Shown piece after piece: positions 50,519-59,395 of a stretch of 64,000 nucleotides of DNA. Location: the NCBI GenBank assembly GCA_964531735.1, contig CAZHGD010000005.1, forward strand, positions 1-64,000. Reading direction: 5' to 3'. The translations under genes were made by a program, and so were the position numbers. The stretch comes from CAZHGD01 sp964531735. GTDB lineage: Bacteria > Armatimonadota > UBA10988. The notes under the pieces were generated by a model. That model ran no database searches and was not told the DNA's origin. It saw nothing but the letters and a program-made list of their open reading frames with translations. Position 1 is the stretch's first letter; every line of letters starts with the position of its first letter.

Positions 50519-52660
50519 ATGGACGTCAACCGGTTCTGGCAGTTGGTGCATGTTTCGCGCCTGGAGGCGTGCCGCGAGGAGACGGGCCGGCCGGTACCGT
50601 TGAGCGAGGCGGCGGCGTTCGCGCGCGTGCTGCAACAGTTGCCGATTGCCGTCGGTCCGGGCGAGCGCCTGGCCACGCGGTTCGGCTGGGAATGCGCCGA
50701 CGCCGACGAGCAGGCGCGGCTCCTGAAGCGCATCGAGGCCCTGCCGCCGGCACCCGCAGCCGAACCGGCGCCCGAGCTGTGGGCGCAGTTGCGGCAGTGG
50801 TACCACAGCTACCCCAGCGACGGCGGCGCGGCGCACACCACGGTGGACTACGAACAGGTCGTCAACCGCGGCGTGGTCGGCCTGCTGACCGACCTGAGCG
50901 CCGACCTGGCCGAGGCCGAGGGCGAGCGGCGGGTGTACCTGGAGGCCATGTGGCTGGCACTGTCGGCGCTGCTCGACTGGGCCGAGCGTTACGCGCGCTG
51001 GGCCGAAAGCGCCGCGCGCCGGGCGGCGCCGGACGAGGGCGAACGGTTGCGGGGCGTTGCCGACCGGCTGCGCGCGGCGCCGCGCGGCCCGGCGCGCACG
51101 TTCACCGAGGGCCTGCAAGCGGTCTGGCTGGTCCACGTGGCCGTGGGCATCTCGGAGCTCGCCGGTTGGTCGCTGTCGCTCGGGCGGCTCGACCAGTACC
51201 TGTTCGGTCTGTATCTGGCCGACCTGGCGCGCGGCGTGCCCGAATCGGCGCTGGCCGCTGACCTGGGCGAGTTCTTCCGCGCACTGAACAGCTTCTTCAG
51301 CGATCCGGCCTGCAACGTCAACCTTGGCGGCGCCGACGAGGCCGGACGCGACCAGCTCAACCCGCTGTCGGAGCTGATCGTGCGCGTGGCGCAGCGCGAG
51401 CGGCTCGAAGGGCCGATTCTGGCGCTGCGCGTGCACGACGGCCTGGCCGACGAGGACCTGGCGCGGTTCATCGATCCGGACCTGTTCGCGATGGGCCAGC
51501 CGACGTTCTATGGCGAGGAGCCCTGCCGCGCGGCGTTGCGGCGGCGCGGCGTGCCGGCCGACGAGGTCCACCAGTGGGTGGCCAACAGTTGCATGGGCCT
51601 GATGATGCCGGGCCAAGAGTGGTCCGACATGTGGGGCTCGGTGGTCAACGTCCTGCTGCCGCTGGAGCTGGCGCTCAACGGTGGCGAGCCGTTCGCCCAC
51701 CCGGCACCGTTTGCGTTGCGCACGCCGACGCCCGACAGCTACGCCGACTTCGAGGTGCTGTTCGAGACGGTGGCCGCGCACCTCGACCAGTACATCGATC
51801 TGCTGTGCGTGGAGACCGAGGCGCGCACCGCGCGTCACGGCCGCGAGCAGCCGAACCCGTTCGTCTCAGCGCTGCTGGCCGACTGCCGCCAGCGCGGGCT
51901 CGATCGGTTGCTCGGCGGCTGCCGCTACCGCACGGTGATCGTCGAGGCGTTCGGCCTGGTCAACGTGGCCGATGCGCTGTACGCCATCGAGCAGTTGGCC
52001 TTTGTCGAAGGGCGCTTCACGCTGCCCGAACTGGTGGCCGCGGCGCGCAGCGACTATGCCGAGCGGCCCGACATCCTCCACGCAGTGCGGCGCTTGCCCA
52101 AGTACGGCAACGGCGAGCCGGCGGTGGATGCGATGGCGCGGCGGCTGGCGGCGCGGTTCGCCGCCGCGGTGGCGCGGCACTCGCGCGAGCGCGTGACCTA
52201 CCTGCCGTCGTTCCACACGCTGGCCGCGCACCTCTCGGCGGGCGCGCTGCTCGGCGCCAGCCTGGACGGTCGGCGCGCCGGCGAGCCCCTCGCCAAGAAC
52301 GTCGGTTCGACGCCGGGCCGGGCCACTCACGGCCACACCGCGCTGATGGCCTCGGCAACCACCATTGACCAGGCCGCGTTCGGCGGTGGCCAGGCGCTGG
52401 ACATCTCGGTGTCGCCCGACTTGTTGCGCACGCCGACTGACCGGGGCAAGTTCGGCGCGCTCTTGCGCGGGTACTTCCGTCAAGGCGGCCTGCAGGTGCA
52501 GGTGAACGGCGTCACCGCGGCGCAACTGCGCGCGGCGATGGCCGAGCCGGCAGCGCACCGCGACCTGCTGGTGCGCAAGGCGGGCTACACCACGCGCTTC
52601 GTGACGCTGGGGCGCGTGGAGCAGGAAGAGCTGACGCGGCGGCTGGAGGCTGGGCTGTAG
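50519..52660 (+). CDS. glycyl radical enzyme (pyruvate formate-lyase/diol dehydratase-like)
   Basis: A 713-residue protein with the PFL-domain helical barrel. GPARTFTEGLQAVWLVHVAVGIS is the characteristic early helix. WVANSCMGLMMPGQEW contains the active-site Cys358. LVRKAGYTTRFVTLGRVEQEEL near the C-terminus is the glycyl radical loop (usually VRVAGY or VRVGGYSA), placing the radical at Gly689. Such enzymes need a radical-SAM activase and are oxygen-sensitive; no activase gene is in the window. Substrate class cannot be read from sequence. ATG 50519 follows GGAGAG by 5 bases; the extended frame to 50294 runs through the hairpin and is rejected. The sialidase-like gene starts 13 bases downstream. 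Confidence 0.88.
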   Translation: MDVNRFWQLVHVSRLEACREETGRPVPLSEAAAFARVLQQLPIAVGPGERLATRFGWECADADEQARLLKRIEALPPAPAAEPAPELWAQLRQWYHSYPSDGGAAHTTVDYEQVVNRGVVGLLTDLSADLAEAEGERRVYLEAMWLALSALLDWAERYARWAESAARRAAPDEGERLRGVADRLRAAPRGPARTFTEGLQAVWLVHVAVGISELAGWSLSLGRLDQYLFGLYLADLARGVPESALAADLGEFFRALNSFFSDPACNVNLGGADEAGRDQLNPLSELIVRVAQRERLEGPILALRVHDGLADEDLARFIDPDLFAMGQPTFYGEEPCRAALRRRGVPADEVHQWVANSCMGLMMPGQEWSDMWGSVVNVLLPLELALNGGEPFAHPAPFALRTPTPDSYADFEVLFETVAAHLDQYIDLLCVETEARTARHGREQPNPFVSALLADCRQRGLDRLLGGCRYRTVIVEAFGLVNVADALYAIEQLAFVEGRFTLPELVAAARSDYAERPDILHAVRRLPKYGNGEPAVDAMARRLAARFAAAVARHSRERVTYLPSFHTLAAHLSAGALLGASLDGRRAGEPLAKNVGSTPGRATHGHTALMASATTIDQAAFGGGQALDISVSPDLLRTPTDRGKFGALLRGYFRQGGLQVQVNGVTAAQLRAAMAEPAAHRDLLVRKAGYTTRFVTLGRVEQEELTRRLEAGL

Positions 52661-52673
52661 AAAGGGGCCAGGC

Positions 52674-54248
52674 ATGGCGCGATGGCTGGGTGTGTGTCTG
52701 CTGCTGCCGCTGGTGGCAATAGCGGCTGAGAGGACCGTGCGACCGGCGCTGACCGCCGACACCGCGCCGCAGTGGCGGTTCGTCAGCGGGCGCTGGCAAC
52801 TGGCCGACGGCGTGCTGCGCCAGACGCAGCCCGACCGGCTCGGCGCCGCGGTGCTGGCCGGTCCGGCGTTCACCGACAGCGAGCTGTCGGTCGAGTTCCG
52901 GATCGCGGCCGAGGGCCAAGGCGTGCGCGCGGCGGCGGTGCTGTTCCGCGCCACCGGCACGCTGACCTACTACTGGCTGCACCTCGACTCGAAGCACAGC
53001 CAGGCGATCCTGGTGCGCCGCACGCCGCACAACCCGTGGATCGAGATCACGCGCCGCCGCGGCGTGGCCATCGCGTCGGAGCAGTGGCACCGCGTGCAGG
53101 TGGGCTGCGTGGGTGGTCACGTTACGGTGCGACTGGACGACCGCGAGATCCTGCAAGCCGACGACACCAACCTGCCGGCCGGCTACGTCGGCCTGGGCAC
53201 CAGCCAGGGCCAAGTGGAGTTCCGCACGCTGGTGGTGAAAGGACAGACCGCCATGGACACACCGCTGCGCGACGAGCAGCCGCCGTTCCGCGTCATCTCA
53301 CTGGGTGCTGCGGCCGGGCCGTACCAGGCGTTTCCCGATGTCTGCCGCTGCGCCAACGGCGACCTGTTGGCCGTGTTCTACGCCGGCTATGGCCATGTCT
53401 CGCTGCCGACGGCCGCGTGGCCGAAGGGCGGCCGCATCGGCATGGTGCGCTCCAGCGACGACGGCCGAACCTGGACCGAGACGGCGGTGTTGTTCGACAG
53501 CGACCTGGACGACCGCGATCCGCACATCGCGCAGATGAGTGACGGCAGCCTGGTGTGTACGTTCTTCCAGTACTGGCGCGACGGCAACCAGACGCGGTTC
53601 GTCACCTGCCTGACGCGGTCGCGCGATGGTGGCCGCACGTGGGACACCACCGCACAGCGGATCAGCCCCGAGGGCTGGGCGGTCTCGGCACCGGTGCGTG
53701 AGTTGCGCGATGGCACCTGGCTGCTCGGCGTCTACACCGAGTCGGGCGGCCACGCCTGGGGCGGTGTGCTGCGCTCCACCGACCGCGGCGCCACCTGGAG
53801 CGCACCGATCCCCATCGGCCAGGAGGCCAACCTGCCGCTGGACGCCGAGACCGACGTGATCGAGTTGCGCGACGGCACCATCCTGGCGGCGCTGCGCAGC
53901 AGCAAGGTCAATCTGCACGTGGCCACCAGCGCCGATAAGGGCCTGACCTGGACGCCGGTCAAGGACGCCGGCTTCCCCGGCCATGCGCCGCACCTCTACC
54001 GTCTGAGCACGGGCGAGATCCTGATGACGCACCGGCTGCCGGCCACGGCGGCGCACCTCAGCCGCGACGACGGCCGCACCTGGCAAGGGCCGTACCAGCT
54101 CGACAGCGTCGGCGGCGCCTATCCGTCTTCGGTAGAGCTGCGCGATGGGAGCGTGTTGGTCATCTACTACGAAGAGGGCGAAGGCAGCGCGATCCGGGCA
54201 CTGCGGGTGCGGGTGACCGCCCAGGGCGTGGAAGTGGCGGGGCCGTAG
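52674..54248 (+). CDS. secreted sialidase-like beta-propeller with N-terminal laminin-type domain
   Basis: A 524-residue protein with a signal peptide (GVCLLLPLVAIAA). Residues about 25-190 form a jelly roll of the DUF1080/LamG type (WQLADGVLRQTQ, SELSVEFRI, YYWLHLDSKHSQAILVRR, YVGLGTSQGQVEFRTLVVK). The rest is a six-bladed propeller with five Asp boxes: SSDDGRTW, SRDGGRTW, STDRGATW, SADKGLTW and SRDDGRTW. This is the BNR/sialidase architecture; an arginine triad cannot be assigned by eye, so the sugar may not be sialic acid. It lies 13 bases after the glycyl radical gene, an unusual pairing, and probably shares its transcript. Confidence 0.87.
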   Translation: MARWLGVCLLLPLVAIAAERTVRPALTADTAPQWRFVSGRWQLADGVLRQTQPDRLGAAVLAGPAFTDSELSVEFRIAAEGQGVRAAAVLFRATGTLTYYWLHLDSKHSQAILVRRTPHNPWIEITRRRGVAIASEQWHRVQVGCVGGHVTVRLDDREILQADDTNLPAGYVGLGTSQGQVEFRTLVVKGQTAMDTPLRDEQPPFRVISLGAAAGPYQAFPDVCRCANGDLLAVFYAGYGHVSLPTAAWPKGGRIGMVRSSDDGRTWTETAVLFDSDLDDRDPHIAQMSDGSLVCTFFQYWRDGNQTRFVTCLTRSRDGGRTWDTTAQRISPEGWAVSAPVRELRDGTWLLGVYTESGGHAWGGVLRSTDRGATWSAPIPIGQEANLPLDAETDVIELRDGTILAALRSSKVNLHVATSADKGLTWTPVKDAGFPGHAPHLYRLSTGEILMTHRLPATAAHLSRDDGRTWQGPYQLDSVGGAYPSSVELRDGSVLVIYYEEGEGSAIRALRVRVTAQGVEVAGP

Positions 54249-54422
54249 GCGTGAGGCGCCGCGGACTCTGTGGTGTCAAGGTCTGACGGATTGAGCTGAT
54301 CGGTCGGATCTGTCGGGTCGGCCCGGTCCACGAGGCCGCCCGTGACCAGCGTTGTGTGCCGCCAGCTTGCCCCGCACGCCGGCATGTGCTACACCTTCGG
54401 CGACGTCCACAGGAGCCTGCTC

Positions 54423-55670
54423 ATGCCGTGCGACTGCTCACCCGGTGACACCTCGCGACGCGAGTTCCTCCTCACCGCCGGCGCGCTGATGGCCACGGCG
54501 GCGGGCGGCTTCGGGGCCGACCTCCCGGCGCGCGTCAAACAGGAGGGCCAGCGCACCTGGCTCGAGGGCAACGAGCCCTATCGGGTGCTGGAGCCGCTGT
54601 TCGAGGCCGTGCGCGTAGCGCTGGCCTACCGCGGCGAGCGCTACTCGCCAGCCTACGTGCAGGGCCTGTCGGGCGCGGCCTTCCGCATTGCCGGCATCTG
54701 CCCGTGCGCGCCGACGTGCAACAGCGCCATGGCGCCGGAGAAGCTGGCCGAGCTGCTCGGGTACGAGGTCAAGCTGATGATGCTCGACGAGCCGCAGCCG
54801 GGGCAGATCAAGGCGCTGGCCGACGCCATGCGCGCCAACCGCGGCGCCCTGCCGAGCGATGAGCAACTGGCCAAGCCCGAGTTGCGCGAACTGCGGCGGC
54901 GACTGCTGGCCATCCTCGCGGCCGTCAAGGACGAGGTCCGGGCCGGCCGGCCGGCGGTCGTCTGGAACGCCTTCACCAAGGCCGAGTTCGACGTGGTCAC
55001 CGGCTTCGACGACGCCAAGGGCACCTTCGTCGGTCGCGGGTCGTACGCCGGGCTGGGCGGCGAGCCGGCCAGCGCGCCGCAGACGGCCACGCTGGGCGCG
55101 GTCTACATCGGCGGTCCGCCCGGGGCCATCCTGATCGGGGCCAAGGTGCGTGAACTGGAGGCGCGCACCGCCGAACTGGCTGCGCTCAAGGAAGCGGTGC
55201 GGCACGGCCGGTCGGACCTCAACCAGGACAGCCTCGGCACCAAGAAGTGGGCCATGCTGGAAGGACTGCGCTGCTACGACCGCTGGATCCAGGACTTCCG
55301 CAGTCCGACCAAGAAGCGCGACCTGGGTGACTCCTACTGCTTCAGCATCTTGTGCAGCACGCGCGCGGCGGCGGCCGAGTTTGTACGCGGGATTGCGCCG
55401 CGCCACCCGGCCATGCAGACCGACCTGGCGGCCGCGGCCGAGCGGTTCGCCGCTGAAGCCGCGGCCCTCAAGCACGGCGCGCCGTTGCTGGGCTGGAAAG
55501 CGCCGGCCGGACCGGACGCCCGGCGCAATGAGCAGGTCGTCGACGTGCTGTTCGCCGCGCGCGAGCACTACGCGGGCGGCATTGTCTGCCTGGAGCGGGC
55601 GCTGGGCCTGCCAGCCCCGGTCGCCAACGGTCGGCGCCGCAGCTTTGGTCTGCGGACGCGCCGCCGGTAG
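54423..55670 (+). CDS. Tat-exported protein, possibly BtrH/C39-like
   Basis: A 415-residue protein with a twin-arginine signal (TSRREFLLTAGALMATAAGG). After it, YVQGLSGAAFRIAGICPCAPTC, then AELLGYEVKLMML, RPAVVWNAFTKAEFDVVTGFD and KGTFVGRGSYAG resemble the N-terminal domain of butirosin-H-like (BtrH_N) proteins, which share a papain/C39-like fold. A Cys-rich ICPCAPTC segment could hold the nucleophile. The C-terminal half is helical (RAAAAEFVRGIAPRHPAMQTDLAAAAERF). Function is unknown. ATG 54423 is preceded by AGGAG by 8 bases; the open frame from 54342 is rejected. The leader 54249-54422 has a loose GATCGGTCGG-type repetition and no gene. Confidence 0.65.
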   Translation: MPCDCSPGDTSRREFLLTAGALMATAAGGFGADLPARVKQEGQRTWLEGNEPYRVLEPLFEAVRVALAYRGERYSPAYVQGLSGAAFRIAGICPCAPTCNSAMAPEKLAELLGYEVKLMMLDEPQPGQIKALADAMRANRGALPSDEQLAKPELRELRRRLLAILAAVKDEVRAGRPAVVWNAFTKAEFDVVTGFDDAKGTFVGRGSYAGLGGEPASAPQTATLGAVYIGGPPGAILIGAKVRELEARTAELAALKEAVRHGRSDLNQDSLGTKKWAMLEGLRCYDRWIQDFRSPTKKRDLGDSYCFSILCSTRAAAAEFVRGIAPRHPAMQTDLAAAAERFAAEAAALKHGAPLLGWKAPAGPDARRNEQVVDVLFAAREHYAGGIVCLERALGLPAPVANGRRRSFGLRTRRR

Positions 55671-55685
55671 GCGCGCGGCGGTGGT

Positions 55686-55714
55686 TTGACCGGTGGCTGA
55701 CCGGTGGGTACACT
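55686..55714 (+). promoter_or_regulatory. promoter with direct-repeat operator for the FAD oxidoreductase gene
   Basis: TTGACC at 55686-55691, a 17-base spacer and TACACT at 55709-55714. TGACCGGTGG occurs twice, at 55687-55696 and 55698-55707, one helical turn apart and covering the -35 and spacer. Start site expected near 55721; GGAG lies 7 bases before the ATG. Confidence 0.55.
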
Positions 55715-55735
55715 GCGGGCCAACCGGAGCCGCCG

Positions 55736-58417
55736 ATGTTGGCCACCTATGCGCTTGCCCTGTTGCCGCTGCTGGCTGCCCTGCCCGACCCGCAGGCGGC
55801 CAGTGTGCTGGTTGAGGCCGAACGGTTCGACCAGCCCGGTGGCTGGCTCATCGACGCGCAGTTCCGGATGCAGATGGGCTCGACCTATCTGCTGGCCGCC
55901 GGCATCGGCACACCCGTGGCCGACGCCACCACCACCGTCAAGCTGCCGCGCGCGGGCACCTACCGCCTGTTCGTGCGCTGCAAGGACTGGGACCGGACCT
56001 CGCCCGGCGCGTTCCAGGTGCTGGTGGGCGGCCGGGCCAGCGAGGTGCGCTTCGGCACGCAGCGGCAGGGCTGGGCCTGGATTGCCGGCGGTGCGTTCGA
56101 GCTGCCGGCCGGCGCGGTGACCGTGGCGCTGCACGATCTGACGGGCTACTACGGCCGCTGCGACGCCGTGCTGCTGACCACCGACGCCAACTACACGCCG
56201 AGCAACGATGCCGCGGCGGTGGTGGCCTTGCGCCAGCAGTTGCTGCCGCCGCCGGCGCCGGTCACCTCGCAGTGGGACCTGGTCGTGGTCGGCGGCGGTT
56301 ACGGCGGCGTCTGCACGGCGCTGCAAGCCGCGCGCCTGGGTCTGAAGACCGTCCTGGTGCAGAACCGGCCGGTGCTGGGCGGCAACGCCAGCGACGAGAT
56401 CCGCGTCGGCCCCGGCGGTGCGTCGCCGCACACGTCGCGGTTCCGCGAGACCGGCCTGTGCGAGGAGATTGCCGAGGGCCGCGTGCGGCCCAGCATGAAG
56501 GGCTTCAGCGGTGCCATCGACCTGCTGGTGGCCGCCGAGAGCAACCTGACCGTGCTGCTCAACACCGAAGGGCAGCGCGCGGTGATGGACGGTCAGCGGC
56601 GCATCGCGGCCGTCGAGGCCGAGAATGTCATCGACGGCCGCCGCTACGTGCTCCGCGCGCCGCTGTTCGCCGACTGCACCGGCGACGGCCACCTCGCGTT
56701 CACCGCCGGCGCCGCGTTCCGCGTGGGCCAGGAGGCGCGGGCCGAGTATCACGAGAGCTACGCGCCCGAGCAGGCCAATCCGCACACCATGGGCACGTCC
56801 ATCCTGCACGGCTCCAAGCCGATGGACACCCCGCAGCGCTACGCGCCGCCGGCGTTTGCCGTGCGGTTCACCAAGGAGCACTTCCAGCACCGCACCGAGA
56901 CCATGCTGCACGGCAACTGGTGGGTCGAGTACGGCGGCCTGCGCGACACCATCGGTGACGCCGAGGAGATCCGCGACGAGCTGTTGCGAGTGGTCTTTGG
57001 CGCGTTCGACTACGCCAAGAACCACGACCGGGCCAACCGCGACCGCGCCGCCAACTACCGGCTGACGCACGTGCCCACCGTTGGCGGCAAGCGCGAGTCA
57101 CGCCGGTTCATGGGCGACGTGGTGCTGACGCAGAACGACCTGGAGACGGCGCGGCTGTGGCCCGACCGCGTGGCCTGGGGCGGTTGGTCCATTGACCTGC
57201 ACCCCTCGCCGGGCATCTACGGCAAGGAGATTCCACCGTTCACGCCCTACGCGCTCAAGCAGCCGTACAGCATCCCGTACCGCATCCTCTTCCCCAAGGG
57301 CCTGGACAACCTGTTCATGGCGGGTCGCCACGTCAGTGTGACCCATGTGGCCCTGGGCTCGACGCGGCTGATGCAGACCATCGGCACCATGGGCCAGGCC
57401 TGCGGCGCGGCGGCCTTCCTGTGCCGGAAGTACGCCTGCGACCCGCGCGGTCTCTACCCCGAGCGCATCGGTGAGTTGCAGCAACTGCTGCTCAAGTGGG
57501 ACGCCTACCTGCCGCAGGTGAGCAACGAGGATCCCGGCGACCTGTGCCGCGGCGCGAAGGCCACGGCGTCGAGCACCGCGCCGGTGTCGGTCTCGGTCTA
57601 CGGCGCCGAGCCGCCGTGGACCAAGGACGCCCCCCTGACCATGGCGCGCGCCCAGACCATCGTGGCGGCCAAGGCTGGCGTCACCGCGGTGCAGGTGCTG
57701 CTGGCGAACCGCGGCGAGCAGGAGCAGACCGCGACGGTCCACCTGGAGCAGGGCCCGCTGGGCGCGGATGGCAACAAGCCGCTGTGGCAGGTCGAGGCCA
57801 AGGTCAAGCCGGGCGCGTTCCGCTGGATTGAGTTCAAGCTGCCGGAGGCGCTGCCGGTGATGAAGCCGTACCTGCTGTGGGTGGCGCCGAGCCCGGGCCT
57901 GGTGATGAAGATCGCCGAGGACGCCGACGGTGAACGCGCCTGGGGCAAGCCCGGCGCTTGGACTCATTCGCACGGGCTCTACGCCATCCGGCCGCTGAGC
58001 CGGTTCCAGGAGCTGGGCAACGTCGGTCCCAGCGCGGCAGTGGACGGGCTGAAGTGGCCGCTGGCCGGTGAAGGCCATCAGTGGCGCAGCGATGCCACGC
58101 AGGGGCTGCCGCAGTGGCTGGAGATCGACCTCGGCCGCCAGGTAGCGCTGAACACGGTCTACCTGACCTTCGACACCAACATCTACGGCCGCTTCGCGAC
58201 GGCGCGGCCCGGTGCCGAGGTGACCGCGCAGGACTACCGCCTGCTCTACCGCGTCGGCAACGACTGGCGGCAGGCGTGCAGCGAACAGGGCAACCGGCGC
58301 CGCTTCCGCCGGCACCGCTTCGCAACGGTGACCACCGACCGCCTACGGCTGGAGATCACCGCCGCGCGCAACGGCCAAGAGGCCCGCGTCTACGAGATCC
58401 GCGCCTACCACGAGTGA
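55736..58417 (+). CDS. secreted FAD-dependent oxidoreductase with C-terminal discoidin domain
   Basis: An 893-residue protein with a signal peptide (ATYALALLPLLAALP). Residues about 20-160 are a beta-sandwich (LVEAERFDQPGGW, LPRAGTYRLFVRCKDW). The FAD_oxidored domain (PF12831 type) follows. Its dinucleotide motif is VVVGGGYGGVCTALQAARLG, then VLVQNRPVLGGNASDEIRVG, LFADCTGDGHLAFTAGA, and GLDNLFMAGRHVSVTHVALGSTR as the C-terminal FAD loop. The last 200 residues include an F5/8-type C (discoidin) domain (QWLEIDLGRQVALNTVYLTFDTN). The family is common in polysaccharide degraders; the substrate is unknown. It is driven by its own promoter at 55686. Its 3' end overlaps the convergent esterase gene by 13 bases. 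Confidence 0.88.
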   Translation: MLATYALALLPLLAALPDPQAASVLVEAERFDQPGGWLIDAQFRMQMGSTYLLAAGIGTPVADATTTVKLPRAGTYRLFVRCKDWDRTSPGAFQVLVGGRASEVRFGTQRQGWAWIAGGAFELPAGAVTVALHDLTGYYGRCDAVLLTTDANYTPSNDAAAVVALRQQLLPPPAPVTSQWDLVVVGGGYGGVCTALQAARLGLKTVLVQNRPVLGGNASDEIRVGPGGASPHTSRFRETGLCEEIAEGRVRPSMKGFSGAIDLLVAAESNLTVLLNTEGQRAVMDGQRRIAAVEAENVIDGRRYVLRAPLFADCTGDGHLAFTAGAAFRVGQEARAEYHESYAPEQANPHTMGTSILHGSKPMDTPQRYAPPAFAVRFTKEHFQHRTETMLHGNWWVEYGGLRDTIGDAEEIRDELLRVVFGAFDYAKNHDRANRDRAANYRLTHVPTVGGKRESRRFMGDVVLTQNDLETARLWPDRVAWGGWSIDLHPSPGIYGKEIPPFTPYALKQPYSIPYRILFPKGLDNLFMAGRHVSVTHVALGSTRLMQTIGTMGQACGAAAFLCRKYACDPRGLYPERIGELQQLLLKWDAYLPQVSNEDPGDLCRGAKATASSTAPVSVSVYGAEPPWTKDAPLTMARAQTIVAAKAGVTAVQVLLANRGEQEQTATVHLEQGPLGADGNKPLWQVEAKVKPGAFRWIEFKLPEALPVMKPYLLWVAPSPGLVMKIAEDADGERAWGKPGAWTHSHGLYAIRPLSRFQELGNVGPSAAVDGLKWPLAGEGHQWRSDATQGLPQWLEIDLGRQVALNTVYLTFDTNIYGRFATARPGAEVTAQDYRLLYRVGNDWRQACSEQGNRRRFRRHRFATVTTDRLRLEITAARNGQEARVYEIRAYHE

Positions 58418-59322
58418 GGCGCTGCCTCGTGACGAGCGATGAACGCCGCGATGCTCGCGATGGCGTCGCGCGCCTCAGGCAGTAGCGGCTCGTGCGACTG
58501 GAAGACGTGGAACAGACCGTCGTACACCTCGAGCTGGACGTCGACGCCCTGCCCTTGCGCCTTGGCCGCCACGCGAACGCTGTCGTCGCGGATGATCTCG
58601 TGCTCGCCCACCTGGATCAGCAGCGGCGGCAGACCGGCGTAGTCGCCGAACACCGGTGAGGCCAGCGGGTGGCGCCAGTCGTCCTCGGCCGCGTAGAGCC
58701 GCACGAAGTCGGGCAGGCAGCGCGGGTGCATGATCGGGTCGAGTTCGCCTGCGGTGCAGATCGAGTCGCCGCTGAGCGTCAGGTCGGTGAACGGCGAGAG
58801 GGCGATGCCACCGTCCGGCAGCGGCTGGTCGCGGTCGCGCAAGGCGAGCAGCGTGGCCAAGGTCAGCCCGCCGCCGGCCGAGTCGCCGGCGATGAACAGC
58901 GAGCGGGCTGGCTCAGCGCGGTGCGGCCCGTGCTCGCGCAGCCAGGCCGCGGCGCGCAGACAGTCCTCCAGCCCGGCGGGGAAGCGGTGCTCCGGCGCCA
59001 GCCGGTAGTCGGGCAGCAGCACCGCGCACTGGGCCGCCGCCGAGAGGTGGGCGGCCAACGCCAGGTAGAACGCGCCCGCTCCGGAGACGTAGCCGCCACC
59101 GTGCAGGTAGAGCAGGCGCCGATCCGGGTCGGCGCCCTCGGCGAGCACCCACTCAGCCGGCAGGTCGCCCAGGTCGACGGTCGCGCCGGTGACGCCGGCG
59201 ATGGTCGGTGGCCGGCGCGTGGCCATGCAGGCGCGCAGCTCGGCGAGGTCGAACCCGTTGGCGCCGAAGGCCGGCGTCTCGTGCAGCATCCGGAAGTAGG
59301 CCTGGCTGGCGGGCGAGGTCAT
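58405..59322 (-). CDS. hormone-sensitive-lipase family esterase
   Basis: A 305-residue alpha/beta_3 hydrolase. LLYLHGGGYVSG gives the HGGG oxyanion hole, DYRLAPEHRFPAGLEDC the family strand-helix block, IAGDSAGGG the nucleophile serine, and LIQVGEHEIIRDDSV the acid position where these esterases usually have Asp or Glu. GLFHVFQ gives the catalytic histidine. It lacks a signal peptide. ATG 59322 is preceded by GGAG. Its last 13 bases overlap the FAD oxidoreductase gene in antisense. The MATE gene lies 73 bases upstream on the same strand. Confidence 0.92.
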   Translation of the reverse strand: MTSPASQAYFRMLHETPAFGANGFDLAELRACMATRRPPTIAGVTGATVDLGDLPAEWVLAEGADPDRRLLYLHGGGYVSGAGAFYLALAAHLSAAAQCAVLLPDYRLAPEHRFPAGLEDCLRAAAWLREHGPHRAEPARSLFIAGDSAGGGLTLATLLALRDRDQPLPDGGIALSPFTDLTLSGDSICTAGELDPIMHPRCLPDFVRLYAAEDDWRHPLASPVFGDYAGLPPLLIQVGEHEIIRDDSVRVAAKAQGQGVDVQLEVYDGLFHVFQSHEPLLPEARDAIASIAAFIARHEAAPHSW

Positions 59323-59395
59323 CGCGCAGACTCCGCGGCAGACGGCGGTAGTGTACCCGTCCGGCGCGGCGCTGGCGAGTGTCGGCCCGGTGGCC

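Noticed and set aside
54249..54422. Extended N-terminus for the Tat-exported protein from 54342
   Set aside because: It would place a nonsense segment before a textbook twin-arginine signal; AGGAG supports ATG 54423.
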